A DNA stretch of 64,000 nt from assembly GCA_964630665.1 (NCBI GenBank), contig CAZVVN010000010.1:6534-70533 (forward strand), in the 5' to 3' direction. Position 1 is the first letter of the stretch, and each line of letters opens with the position of its first letter. The notes beneath the pieces were generated by a model, which was not told the origin of the DNA, did not search any database, and was given only the letters and a program-made list of their open reading frames with translations. This DNA comes from UBA9619 sp964630665 (GTDB lineage: Bacteria > Pseudomonadota > Gammaproteobacteria > Arenicellales > UBA868). The position numbers were made by a program, and so were the translations under genes. Shown here one piece after another: positions 34,308 to 43,499 of the stretch.

Positions 34308-35138
34308 TTAATGGGCCACCTCACCCGACTCTTCTACCGGACTAGTCTCTTTTTCAACCGCTGGTGCGGGATCAGCCTGTTCCGAGATTGTGTCCTTTCC
34401 TATCGGTTCTGAGACCTCGACGTAGTCGTCCGCGTCACCTTCAATAACCTCAGGAAGCACACTTCTTGCTTCCAGAATAGCGTCGGCAGCATTGGCCAAA
34501 TAGAGTCTGATCGCTCGAATCGCATCATCGTTTCCGGGAATGGGATAGTCGATCAATTCTGGCGAGCTGTTGGTGTCTACGATACCAACTACGGGAATAC
34601 CGAGCTTCCTCGCTTCTGCGACGGCGATTTTTTCATAATTGACATCAATGATGAATACGCAATCCGGAAGACTCTTCATGTCTCGTATACCCGAAAGGCT
34701 TCTATCGAGCTTGTTTCGTTCCCGCTCAAGCCTCAGCCCCTCTTTCTTTGTCAGGCGTGCAATCACCCCACTCTCTTGCATCTCGTCCAGTTCCACAAGT
34801 CTAGATATAGAGTTCTTTACCGTCTTGAAATTGGTCAACATACCACCGAGCCACCGATGGTCCACGTAGGGGCACCTGCAACGAACAGCATGCTCCCGGA
34901 CCAGTTTACTGGCCTGTCGCTTCGTGCCTACGAACAAGATTGTGCCTTTCCCGGCAGCTATGCTGCCCAGGAAGTTTATGGCCTCCTGAAAAAGTGGAAG
35001 CGCTTTATCGAGATCAATGATGTGTATTTTGTTGCGGCTGCCAAAAATGTAAGGGTCCATTTTGGGTGACCAGTAACGGGTCTGATGACCAAAGTGAACA
35101 CCAGCCTCAAGCATCTGGCGCATGGTAACTTCTGACAT
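34308..35138 (-). CDS. rpsB: 30S ribosomal protein S2 with acidic C-terminal tail
   Basis: Core S2 is complete: MRQMLEAGVHFGHQTRYWSPKM, YIFGSRNKIHIIDL, HRWLGGMLTNF, VDTNSSPELIDYPIPGNDDA. The ATG at 35138 is fixed by the family start MSEVTMRQML and by a strong GAAGGAG site; the frame is open 33 codons upstream. At 276 residues it is longer than E. coli S2 (241). The extra part, about 231-276, is rich in Glu, Asp, Ser and Pro. First gene of the rpsB-tsf transcript. Confidence 0.97.
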   Translation of the reverse strand: MSEVTMRQMLEAGVHFGHQTRYWSPKMDPYIFGSRNKIHIIDLDKALPLFQEAINFLGSIAAGKGTILFVGTKRQASKLVREHAVRCRCPYVDHRWLGGMLTNFKTVKNSISRLVELDEMQESGVIARLTKKEGLRLERERNKLDRSLSGIRDMKSLPDCVFIIDVNYEKIAVAEARKLGIPVVGIVDTNSSPELIDYPIPGNDDAIRAIRLYLANAADAILEARSVLPEVIEGDADDYVEVSEPIGKDTISEQADPAPAVEKETSPVEESGEVAH

Positions 35139-35418
35139 GTTATCTCCTTCGGGTTGTTGTCCGGTGCAGACTTCATACGCCGACCTGGCTTCTGATGAGG
35201 AAACCGGGCACCCGGGCGCTTGATGATCAGGCCACACCTGAATTTTCGGGTCGCGATTTTATCCGAATATGCGCCCGACCACCAGCCTACGGATTTCCAG
35301 ACACTAGTGTTCCGGGCTAAGTGGTATCCGACCCGCCGGGTCAGTATCCTCCCCTACAGCAGGAAAACAACTACTCGATCGTGTAGGATTCGCGTTCGAC
35401 TGGAACCTGAACCCGTTC
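35139..35418. other. 280-bp divergent rpsB/map spacer
   Basis: Contains the untranslated leader of rpsB and the start region of map. Visible structures are a 10-bp palindrome ACACTAGTGT (35301-35310), GACCC-GCC-GGGTC (35330-35342) and a GC-rich CCGGGCACCCGGG patch near 35203-35215. On the minus strand TTGTTT with GATACT 16-17 bases later (around 35370 to 35345) is a weak promoter candidate for rpsB. I cannot identify the S2 autoregulatory motif with confidence. Confidence 0.35.
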
Positions 35419-36186
35419 ATGCCTCCGACCATCAAAGACAACGTTGCGCTTGAGAAGATGCGAACTGCCGGCAGGCTGACCCGGGAGGTTCTGGATATGA
35501 TTACCCCTTACGTTGTTGTCGGTGTAACTACGGACGAGCTCGATCGGATTTGTCATAACTACATCGTCGACGAACTACAGGCGGTACCCGCACCTCTTAA
35601 CTATCGAGGTTTTCCAAAATCGATCTGCACCAGTGTCAATCACGTAGTCTGCCATGGTATTCCTGGTGACAAGCGCCTTAAGAGCGGTGACATCGTCAAT
35701 CTCGATGTCACGGTGATTAAAGATGGTTACCACGGTGACGCCAGTCGAATGTTCTCTATCGGAGAGCCCACCATCCGGGCCAAGCGATTGATCAAAATCA
35801 CCAAGGAATGTCTTGAAGTTGGCATCGAAACCGTTCGGCCGGGAGCCCGGTTAGGAGATATTGGCGCCGCCATACAGAAGCACGCCGAATCACACGGGTT
35901 TTCCGTCGTCAGAGAATATTGTGGTCATGGAATCGGGGAGACCTTTCACGAAGACCCACAGGTCCTGCACTACGGCACGCCAGGAACCGGCCTGGAACTG
36001 GTCCCGGGGATGACATTTACAATCGAACCGATGATCAATGCTGGCAAGAAAGAAACACGCCTGCTTCCGGACGGATGGACAGTTGTCACCCGCGACCATA
36101 GTCTCAGTGCCCAGTGGGAACACACGGTGGCAGTTCTGGAGCAGGGCCATGAAGTTCTAACTGCGGAAGCCGTATTCGGAAGCTGA
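35419..36186 (+). CDS. map: Methionine aminopeptidase, type I
   Basis: Removes the initiator Met from nascent proteins. The 255-residue protein has all five metal ligands in their usual contexts: Asp in VNLDVTVIKDGYHGDASRMF (two), His in CGHGIGETFHEDP, Glu in TFTIEPMIN and Glu in AQWEHTVAV. No N-terminal extension or zinc-finger, so it is the short type Ia form. Divergent from rpsB, as in E. coli, and three bases upstream of glnD. Confidence 0.97.
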   Translation: MPPTIKDNVALEKMRTAGRLTREVLDMITPYVVVGVTTDELDRICHNYIVDELQAVPAPLNYRGFPKSICTSVNHVVCHGIPGDKRLKSGDIVNLDVTVIKDGYHGDASRMFSIGEPTIRAKRLIKITKECLEVGIETVRPGARLGDIGAAIQKHAESHGFSVVREYCGHGIGETFHEDPQVLHYGTPGTGLELVPGMTFTIEPMINAGKKETRLLPDGWTVVTRDHSLSAQWEHTVAVLEQGHEVLTAEAVFGS

Positions 36187-36189
36187 GTT

Positions 36190-38835
36190 GTGCGTGTCCC
36201 TCTTAACCGTATTCTGGACCCGAGACAACTCGCACCCGAATCCAATCGCTTTCCGGATATTGAGCATACCCGCCTATTGTTGGATCAGGGCCGCCAATCA
36301 CTGAAGGCTTATCACCACAAAGGTGCTCCTGCCCAGGAGATCGTTTCCGCTTATTCGTGGTTGATGGATCAGATATTAGTCACGGCCTGGAATTCAATTG
36401 TCCCGAAAACCGATCGGCAACGATCGGTCGCACTTGTTGCCGTTGGCGGGTATGGCCGGCAAGAACTGCAACCGGGTTCGGACATCGACCTGCTGGTGCT
36501 GTTCCGCCGTTCACCAGGAAACAGGCAACGGGAATTCACCGAGGAACTGATTCGTTTCTTCTGGGATATTGGACTCAGTGTTGGTCACAGTGTTAGGACG
36601 CTTAAAGAGTGCACAACGCAGTGCAAACGTGACGTGACCGTGATGACGAATTTGATGGAGTCCCGCATATTATCCGGCGACCGTGCTCTACTTACCCGAT
36701 TGAGGTCTCGCACTGGCCCTACCAGGATGTGGAAGGCAGATCGGTTCATGGCTGCAAAACTGAAGGAACAAGCAGCTAGGCACCTCCGTTACAACGATAC
36801 AGCCTACAATCTTGAGCCACACCTTAAAGAAGGACCGGGCGGTCTGCGGGACATACACACTATGGAGTGGGTCGCTCAGCGCTCCCTAGGTATCGACAGC
36901 CTCCATCAGCTTATTCCCCTCAGCTACCTGACAGAACCGGAATATAGAGGATTACTCCGCAGCAGGAATTTCCTCTGGAGACTCCGCAACGCCCTGCACT
37001 TTCTGTCTGGCAGATCGGAAGATCGACTCCTGTTCGATTATCAAAGGGACATTGCAGCTGAGTTCGGGTACACGGATTCGGCCAACCTGGCGGTTGAAAA
37101 ACTGATGAAGCGCTATTACCGAACTGCCAGGGAAGTCCGGCTACTCAACGAGATCCTCCTGCAGCAGATTCAAGATAACATCAGTCTGTCTCCCCGAACA
37201 CGCCTGAGTTCGCTAAATCGTAGATTTCACCACCGAGCCGGCTACATTGAAGCGCGGCAACCAACGGTATTTCGAAAGTATCCCTTCGCACTACTAGAGG
37301 TGTTCTTATTGTTGCAACAGAACCCCGGTTTGAAAGGAATCGGGGCCGGGACCATTCGCTTGATTCGGAGCAGCCTTCAACTGATCGATTCGGATTTTCG
37401 CCGGGACATACGGTGCCGGAGTCTCTTCATGGAGATCATGCGGGCACCCCTGGGTCAGACCCGTGCATTAAGGCAGATGACTGCCTATGGAATCCTTGGC
37501 GCCTACATACCCCAGTTCGGCCGGGTTGTCGGGCAGATGCAGCATGATCTGTTTCATGTTTACACTGTTGATGCTCACCTGCTCTTTGTCGTAAGAAACC
37601 TAAGGCGCCTCGAACTGCCGGAGCATCAAGCCGAACTTCCCCAGGCCAGTCTCATGATGGGGAATCTTTTCAAACGACACCGGCTGTTCCTAGCTGCTCT
37701 GTTTCATGATATTTCAAAAGGCCAGAGCGGAGATCACTCTGCACTCGGAGAGGCAGAAGCCTACCGCTTTTGCAAACGTCATGACATGAGTGACTATGAT
37801 TGCCATTTTGTCTCCTGGCTGGTGCGAAACCATCTGCTGATGTCCTGGACCGCACAACGGGAAGATATTTCAGACGCCGAGGTGATAGGTCGATTTGCCA
37901 AGCTGGCAGGTGATCAGGAACATCTGGACAATCTTTATCTTCTCACCGTTGCCGACATCAGGGGCACCAGCCCACATGTCTGGAACGATTGGAAGGGGAA
38001 GCTTCTGAGCGATCTGCACGCAGCTACAAGTCAGGCATTACGTCGAGATCAAGGGGTGCCGATCAAACCTGAAGAGCGGATCATCGATCTCAAGAAGGAG
38101 ACTCTCACCGCCCTGAAGGGATCGCCGATCAAAGAAGCGCAGGCCATACACGCGTGGCAGATGCTGAATGATGACTATTTTCTACGAAACAAACCGGAAG
38201 ATATAGCCTGGCACACCCGTTTGCTGGTGTCTTCTTCCGTTGCCGACATTCCCATCGTCGATGCAAGAGCAGATGACAAGTCAGACTCAATTCAAATTTT
38301 CGTCTGTTCAGCCGATTCACAACAATTGCTTTGTGACGTTACTGCAGGTTTTGACCAGGAGAACCTGAATATCGTTGACGCCCGGGTGCACAAAGTCCGC
38401 TGCGGGCTGGTCATAATGGTCTTTGTGGTCCTTAACCGTTACATAAACGACCGACTGGCCTTATCGTCCCAAGAAATGGCCAAACGGATGAAGGAGCAGA
38501 TCCTCAATCCGCAACCAGGCAAAGATCCAAAACAGGCCCGACTGCCACGGACCTTACGACATTTCCAGATCGATACCATCGTCCGATTCACCGATCGCCC
38601 AAACTCGGATAACACAGTACTGGAGGTCATCGCACAAGACCGGCCGGGTCTTCTACATCAGGTTGCCAAAGCTTTTCTCCAGTGTAAGATCCATCTTGTA
38701 AGTGCAAAGGTCAGTACGTTTGGCGAAAGGGCCGAGGACATTTTCTATATCACTGATCGCGATGGACACTGCGTAGATAAATCTGCCTCCCGAGACCAAA
38801 TCTCCAGGCAGATCCGCTCCGCACTGCCTTCCTGA
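36190..38835 (+). CDS. glnD: Bifunctional PII uridylyltransferase / uridylyl-removing enzyme
   Basis: Senses glutamine and modifies PII proteins GlnB/GlnK, setting nitrogen assimilation. Domains: nucleotidyltransferase with GGYGRQELQPGSDIDLL at 86-102, a helical linker with EGPGGLRDIHTMEW, an HD hydrolase domain with LFHDISKG near 505, and two C-terminal ACT domains (about 700-780 and 810-880, the second opening VLEVIAQDRPGLL). The 881 residues match the family. The GTG start at 36190 is three bases after map. No glnB is in the window. Confidence 0.96.
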   Translation: MRVPLNRILDPRQLAPESNRFPDIEHTRLLLDQGRQSLKAYHHKGAPAQEIVSAYSWLMDQILVTAWNSIVPKTDRQRSVALVAVGGYGRQELQPGSDIDLLVLFRRSPGNRQREFTEELIRFFWDIGLSVGHSVRTLKECTTQCKRDVTVMTNLMESRILSGDRALLTRLRSRTGPTRMWKADRFMAAKLKEQAARHLRYNDTAYNLEPHLKEGPGGLRDIHTMEWVAQRSLGIDSLHQLIPLSYLTEPEYRGLLRSRNFLWRLRNALHFLSGRSEDRLLFDYQRDIAAEFGYTDSANLAVEKLMKRYYRTAREVRLLNEILLQQIQDNISLSPRTRLSSLNRRFHHRAGYIEARQPTVFRKYPFALLEVFLLLQQNPGLKGIGAGTIRLIRSSLQLIDSDFRRDIRCRSLFMEIMRAPLGQTRALRQMTAYGILGAYIPQFGRVVGQMQHDLFHVYTVDAHLLFVVRNLRRLELPEHQAELPQASLMMGNLFKRHRLFLAALFHDISKGQSGDHSALGEAEAYRFCKRHDMSDYDCHFVSWLVRNHLLMSWTAQREDISDAEVIGRFAKLAGDQEHLDNLYLLTVADIRGTSPHVWNDWKGKLLSDLHAATSQALRRDQGVPIKPEERIIDLKKETLTALKGSPIKEAQAIHAWQMLNDDYFLRNKPEDIAWHTRLLVSSSVADIPIVDARADDKSDSIQIFVCSADSQQLLCDVTAGFDQENLNIVDARVHKVRCGLVIMVFVVLNRYINDRLALSSQEMAKRMKEQILNPQPGKDPKQARLPRTLRHFQIDTIVRFTDRPNSDNTVLEVIAQDRPGLLHQVAKAFLQCKIHLVSAKVSTFGERAEDIFYITDRDGHCVDKSASRDQISRQIRSALPS

Positions 38836-38842
38836 AGCACTT

Positions 38843-38854
38843 TTGTGCGCACAA
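38843..38854. promoter_or_regulatory. 12-bp perfect palindrome before dapD
   Basis: TTGTGCGCACAA lies in the 32-bp glnD-dapD spacer, just before the GAGGA ribosome site of dapD. An overlapping GCAC-TTTT-GTGC hairpin (38837-38848) is also possible. Twelve-base perfect palindromes are uncommon by chance; a protein-binding or mRNA-folding role is only inferred. Confidence 0.3.
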
Positions 38855-38867
38855 TGAGGAATCGATT

Positions 38868-39689
38868 ATGAGAGAAATTGCCGAAGCTATCGAGGCCGCT
38901 TTCGAGGTCCGCACAGACTTGAAAAATACCGGGCCAACTCCCGAAGCAAGAAGTGCAGTCAGTAGGGCCATAGCCATGCTTGATTCTGGAGAACAACGGG
39001 TGGCGGAACCGACCTCATCTGGCTGGATTGTCAATGAGTGGCTGAAGAAGGCCGTGCTGTTATCATTTCTATTCAACGAAAACAGTGTGCTCACCTCCGG
39101 TGATACCAAGTACTTCGACAAGGTGCCCGGAAAATTCGATAATTTCGACAGAGCCGCATTCCAGGCAGGCGGATACCGCGTCGTTCCACCGGCCATGGTC
39201 CGGAAGGGAGCTTATCTGGGCCCAAACGTGATACTCATGCCGAGCTACGTCAACATTGGTGCTTATGTCGGCTCAGGTACAATGGTTGACACTTGGGCAA
39301 CAGTTGGCTCCTGTGCACAGATTGGCCGGAACGTTCACCTCTCCGGGGGGGTCGGGATAGGCGGAGTTCTCGAACCATTACAGGCGTCGCCTACAATCAT
39401 CGAAGACGATTGTTTTATTGGTGCCCGAAGTGAGATCGTGGAGGGGGTCATCGTAGAAAGGGGATCAGTGATTTCAATGGGCGTATTTATCGGTCAGAGC
39501 ACCCGTATACTTGATCGCTCGACCGGCCAGGTTAACTATGGCCGCGTGCCCGCGGGGTCTGTGGTCGTATCCGGCTCGACCCCTGCCGAGGACGGCACTC
39601 ATAACCTCTACTGTGCCGTTATAGTTAAAAAGGTCGATGAAAAGACCCGCTCAAAGGTCGGGATCAATGAACTCTTGAGAGACGTTTAA
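38868..39689 (+). CDS. dapD: 2,3,4,5-tetrahydropyridine-2,6-dicarboxylate N-succinyltransferase
   Basis: Succinylates tetrahydrodipicolinate in the succinylase branch of lysine/diaminopimelate synthesis. The 273-residue protein has an N-terminal helical domain and a left-handed beta-helix (about 105-235, with YVNIGAYVGSGTMVDTWATV and FIGARSEIVEGVIV). GAGGA lies before the ATG at 38868. Order map-glnD-dapD is shared with Pseudomonas, although dapC is absent here. Confidence 0.96.
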   Translation: MREIAEAIEAAFEVRTDLKNTGPTPEARSAVSRAIAMLDSGEQRVAEPTSSGWIVNEWLKKAVLLSFLFNENSVLTSGDTKYFDKVPGKFDNFDRAAFQAGGYRVVPPAMVRKGAYLGPNVILMPSYVNIGAYVGSGTMVDTWATVGSCAQIGRNVHLSGGVGIGGVLEPLQASPTIIEDDCFIGARSEIVEGVIVERGSVISMGVFIGQSTRILDRSTGQVNYGRVPAGSVVVSGSTPAEDGTHNLYCAVIVKKVDEKTRSKVGINELLRDV

Positions 39690-39730
39690 GTACGCACTTG
39701 TAGATCGGTCAATAAAAGGAACCTTGAGAA

Positions 39731-40453
39731 ATGCAGTTAACCCTCTCCCACGGCACCATACAAGGCAGATCTCATGATACAAACGAAGACTGCATAAAGA
39801 CCGTTCCGAGCGCAAGACTTGCCATCCTATCGGATGGGATCGGAGGACGAGCCGCTGGCGAAGTTGCAAGCCGAATGGCTGTGGAAACGGTTGCTGAACA
39901 ATTTACGGAGGAGTCGCCTGTTAACTCTGATGCACTCGAGAGCACTCTTGTCCAACAGATTTTCTTACGCAGCGCGTCGTTGGCACATGACAGAATTCGG
40001 GAACTTGCCGATGCAAAAACCGACTATTCCGGCATGGGCACAACTCTGCTTGCGGCCCATTTTGGTACGGACCAATTGACGGTCCTTCACGTCGGCGACT
40101 CCCGATTGTACCGACTCAGGCGCGAGATCTTTTCACAACTCAACGAAGATCACACCTATGCGAGCAACCGTAAACTGAGGACTGGCTACGCGGCCGGGTA
40201 TCTGCTTCGTTCGATCGGCACAGAGGACATATTTGAACCGGATCTGATCTCGTCACCAATCGCTTCGCAGGATCTCTACCTGCTCTGCAGCGACGGATTA
40301 TCGGATCTTGTACCTGACGACGAGATTCGTAATATTCTGCTTTCCAGCGGCGGGGCTGCCTACGAAGAAACTATCAAAAAACTGATCGAGAAAGCGTTGG
40401 AATACGGCAGCCAGGACGACATATCCATCATCATTGTTTCAATCGGCGAGTGA
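39731..40453 (+). CDS. PP2C-family serine/threonine protein phosphatase
   Basis: Metal-dependent phosphatase of the Stp1/PrpC type. The 240-residue protein has the full motif set: RSHDTNEDC near the N-terminus, LSDGIGGRAAGEVAS, GMGTTLLAA, HVGDSRLYRLR, LLRSIG, YLLCSDGLSDLV and DDISIIIV, covering the metal-binding Asp residues. No membrane segment or sensor domain. No Ser/Thr kinase or FHA gene is adjacent, so its partner is unknown. Convergent with radA, one base apart. Confidence 0.9.
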   Translation: MQLTLSHGTIQGRSHDTNEDCIKTVPSARLAILSDGIGGRAAGEVASRMAVETVAEQFTEESPVNSDALESTLVQQIFLRSASLAHDRIRELADAKTDYSGMGTTLLAAHFGTDQLTVLHVGDSRLYRLRREIFSQLNEDHTYASNRKLRTGYAAGYLLRSIGTEDIFEPDLISSPIASQDLYLLCSDGLSDLVPDDEIRNILLSSGGAAYEETIKKLIEKALEYGSQDDISIIIVSIGE

Positions 40454-40454
40454 A

Positions 40455-41813
40455 TCAGCCTTCGGCTAATTTGAACTGGCCGATCAGTTCAGCCACCGCG
40501 TCGACGCAAATGACCTCCAATCCCGGTATCGATATTTTTGTCCAATTACCCTTGGGGACTATGGCAATATGAAATCCAAGGCTGTGTGCTTCTTTTAAGC
40601 GTTCTACGCCTCTCTGGACCGGGCGGATCTCACCCCCGAGTCCGATCTCACCAAAACACACCATACCGGCAGGGAATGGCCTATCTAGAAAACTCGAGAC
40701 TATCGCCATTGCTACCGCAACATCAGAAGCGGTTTCAGCTATCCGCATCCCACCAGCGACATTAACGTAAACATCCCGGTTGCCGAGAGAGATTCCGGCG
40801 TGACGATGCAGCACAGCCAAAAGCATCCCGATTCGACCGTTATCCAGACCTACGCATACCCGGCGCGGGTTAACCAGAGAGCTCTCGTCAACCAGCGCCT
40901 GTATCTCTACCAGTAACGGGCGACTGCCTTCCTGGACCGCAAGGACAGCCCTGCCATTTGAAGGCATTCCACCGGATGACAGGAACATGGCAGACGGGTT
41001 ATCCACACCCCGAAGACCGGCTTGGGTCATTGCAAATACCCCGATTTCATTGGCCGGGCCGTTGCGGTTCTTAAAAGCCCTGACCAGCCTAAAGCGGCTG
41101 TCTGGATCACCTTCAAAATACAGAACCGTGTCGACTATGTGTTCCAACACTTTCGGGCCTGCCAGGACGCCCTCTTTCGTGACATGACCGATCAATAGAA
41201 CAACTGTGTTTGCTTCCTTTGCAAACCTGACCAACTGCTCGGCACACGATCTGATTTGACTGATACTCCCAGGAGCCGACTCAAGACCGGGCGCCGACAA
41301 TGTCTGTATCGAGTCAATAACCAGGAGTGCTGGGTGTATGTCACTTGCAGATTGCAGGACAGTCTCCAGATTGGTTTCAGAGAAAAGCCGGACAGTGGAT
41401 TCGGCCAGGCCCATCCGAGTGGCTCGTAGGGCAATTTGCTGCAGTGATTCCTCACCACTGACGTAAAGTGCCGATCCTTCGGTAGACAGCATAGCAGCAC
41501 ATTGAAGAGCTAAGGTGCTCTTGCCGATTCCCGGCTCGCCGCCAAGCAGAACGACCGTACCTTCCACCAGCCCACTGCCGAGCACCCGGTCGAACTCGCC
41601 TAAACCAGTCAAGAATCTGGAGACTGGCTGGGTCGTGATCTCATTCAACACTACCGGTGCCCCTTCACTTTTGACTCCTTTTGAGACACGGTTCTTCGAG
41701 CGGGTAACAGTTGTTTCAGTCAGTGAATTCCAAGCACCACATTCCGAGCACTGGCCGGCCCATTTCGGATAGCGAGAGTCGCACTGCTGACAGGCGAACT
41801 CCGTCTTACTCAC
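40455..41813 (-). CDS. radA: DNA repair protein RadA
   Basis: RecA-like ATPase and branch-migration helicase acting in recombination. From GTG 41813 (MSKTEFACQQC) the product is 452 residues: a C4 zinc finger (CQQC...CSEC), Walker A GEPGIGKSTLA, and a C-terminal Lon-like domain (GLDNGRIGML, ETASDVAVAMAI). The RadA-specific KNRFG motif reads KNRNG (in FKNRNGPANEIG). The frame is open 44 codons upstream into the dnaB end, but family alignment fixes the start. It follows dnaB. Confidence 0.95.
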   Translation of the reverse strand: MSKTEFACQQCDSRYPKWAGQCSECGAWNSLTETTVTRSKNRVSKGVKSEGAPVVLNEITTQPVSRFLTGLGEFDRVLGSGLVEGTVVLLGGEPGIGKSTLALQCAAMLSTEGSALYVSGEESLQQIALRATRMGLAESTVRLFSETNLETVLQSASDIHPALLVIDSIQTLSAPGLESAPGSISQIRSCAEQLVRFAKEANTVVLLIGHVTKEGVLAGPKVLEHIVDTVLYFEGDPDSRFRLVRAFKNRNGPANEIGVFAMTQAGLRGVDNPSAMFLSSGGMPSNGRAVLAVQEGSRPLLVEIQALVDESSLVNPRRVCVGLDNGRIGMLLAVLHRHAGISLGNRDVYVNVAGGMRIAETASDVAVAMAIVSSFLDRPFPAGMVCFGEIGLGGEIRPVQRGVERLKEAHSLGFHIAIVPKGNWTKISIPGLEVICVDAVAELIGQFKLAEG

Positions 41814-41941
41814 TGAGGCTCGCACTTTGGTCAGAACCGCCCGGTGCAGGGCCAGGACAGACCTAGTCGTGGAATGCCAGTACGAGTCATGCAGACAAGA
41901 AACAAAATTTGCTGCCACTGGAAGGCAGCAGCCCAAAATCT

Positions 41942-43342
41942 TCAAAAATTCTGATCGGAAAACTCAGATACATAGTTCTCAAACCGGGTGTATTCCCCGA
42001 GAAATGTCAGGCGTACCGTACCGGTTGGCCCATTTCTCTGCTTGCCAATAATGATTTCGGCCGTCCCCCTGTCCTGACTTTCTTCGTTGTAAATCTCATC
42101 CCTGTAGATAAACAGAATAACATCGGCATCCTGTTCAATGGCACCCGATTCTCGCAGATCAGACATCACCGGCCTCTTGTTAGGCCTTTGTTCCAGTCCG
42201 CGATTGAGCTGGGAAAGCACCATAACCGGGGCTGAGACCTCCTTAGCAACGATCTTGAGCGCTCGCGTAATGTTTGCCACCTCGACGGCGCGATTCTCGC
42301 TGCCCTCACTGGACTGCATCAACTGAAGGTAATCGACCACAATCAACCCAAGTTGGCCTCTATCCCGGGCCAGTCTCCGGATCCTCGACCTCAGCTCCAC
42401 TGGCGTGAGCGCCGGCGTGTCGTCAATAAAGATGGGGGCCTGGTCAAGTAATTCGACGGCTGAGGTTAGCCTTGGCCAGTCATCACGACTTAACTTACCG
42501 GTCCGAACGTGATGGGCGTTTATCCGGCCCAGCGACGACAGCATTCTCATGGCCAGCTGTTGACCCGGCATCTCCATGCTGAACACCGCCACGGGTAGTT
42601 TTGAGCCGACTGCAGCGTTTTCTGCAATATTCATCGCTAGGCTTGTTTTCCCCATCGATGGCCGGCCAGCCACAACCACAAGGTCAGAGGGTTGCAGACC
42701 AGAGGTGAGTTCATCCAGATCCTTGAAACCGGTCGCGACGCCCGTCAAGGTCTGGCCTGATTCGTACAACTCCTCTATACGATCCAGGGCTTGGGTCAGA
42801 AGACCCTGCACAGGGACAAAACCCGCAGCCTGGCGCCGATCGGTCTCGGAGATATCAAATACGAGTTTCTCAGCATACTCAAGCAGATCCTCAATGTCCG
42901 AACCTTCGGGGTTGTATGCTTTCTCTGCGATCTGTGACGAGGCCCCAATCAGCCTCCGAAGGATTGAACGTTCCCGGACGATACCTGCATAGGCGGTAAC
43001 ATTTGCGGTACCCGGAGTGTTGTTTGCCAACTCGCCCAGGTAAGTCAACCCCCCGGCTTTCTCGAGGGTTCCGTTGTTACCCAGCCATTCGGATGCGGTA
43101 ACGACATCTACTGGCTCGTCAGCATCATGCAATGCTTTGATTGCGCTGAATATCTCCCGGTGGGGCCGGGTATAGAAGTCCTCTACCAGGACCGTCTCCG
43201 AGACCTCGTCCCAGCGGCGAGAATCCAGAAGCAGACAGCCTAGAACCGACTGCTCAGCCTCCAGGGCCTGGGGCGGCAACGGAAAATCCCGCCTTGCTGT
43301 TGATCCTGATTGAGTCTCCGGCATGATCTGAAGGTCGCCCAC
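41942..43342 (-). CDS. dnaB: Replicative DNA helicase DnaB
   Basis: Hexameric 5'-3' helicase of the replication fork. The N-terminal domain begins PPQALEAEQSVLGCLLLD; the RecA-like domain has Walker A GRPSMGKTSLAMN, Walker B LIVVDYLQLM and the arginine-finger region KRPVMSDLRESGAIEQDADV. The 466-residue frame starts at GTG 43342; ATG 43324, six codons in, is equally plausible. No intein. An intrinsic terminator separates it from rplI upstream. Confidence 0.96.
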   Translation of the reverse strand: MGDLQIMPETQSGSTARRDFPLPPQALEAEQSVLGCLLLDSRRWDEVSETVLVEDFYTRPHREIFSAIKALHDADEPVDVVTASEWLGNNGTLEKAGGLTYLGELANNTPGTANVTAYAGIVRERSILRRLIGASSQIAEKAYNPEGSDIEDLLEYAEKLVFDISETDRRQAAGFVPVQGLLTQALDRIEELYESGQTLTGVATGFKDLDELTSGLQPSDLVVVAGRPSMGKTSLAMNIAENAAVGSKLPVAVFSMEMPGQQLAMRMLSSLGRINAHHVRTGKLSRDDWPRLTSAVELLDQAPIFIDDTPALTPVELRSRIRRLARDRGQLGLIVVDYLQLMQSSEGSENRAVEVANITRALKIVAKEVSAPVMVLSQLNRGLEQRPNKRPVMSDLRESGAIEQDADVILFIYRDEIYNEESQDRGTAEIIIGKQRNGPTGTVRLTFLGEYTRFENYVSEFSDQNF

Positions 43343-43436
43343 CTGCCTTATCCGCGTGACCGATAACTTTAACTTAATTCTGCCCTTCTGGAACCCTGAA
43401 TTTCCCGCTCATTAACCTGCTCCACCATCAGCCGGC

Positions 43437-43465
43437 AAAAAAAAGCCAGGTCCAGAGAACCTGGC
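43437..43465 (-). terminator. Intrinsic terminator after rplI
   Basis: On the minus strand GCCAGGT and ACCTGGC (43465-43459 and 43451-43445) form a perfect 7-bp stem with a 7-base loop, followed at once by eight T (43444-43437). It lies 35 bases past the rplI stop and should end the rpsF-rpsR-rplI transcript before dnaB. Confidence 0.93.
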
Positions 43466-43499
43466 CTGACTGAACGTCTGAAACTGTTTATCTGACTAC

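Noticed and set aside
35139..35237. 33-codon in-frame extension upstream of rpsB
   Set aside because: S2 family start and a strong GAAGGAG site place the start at 35138.
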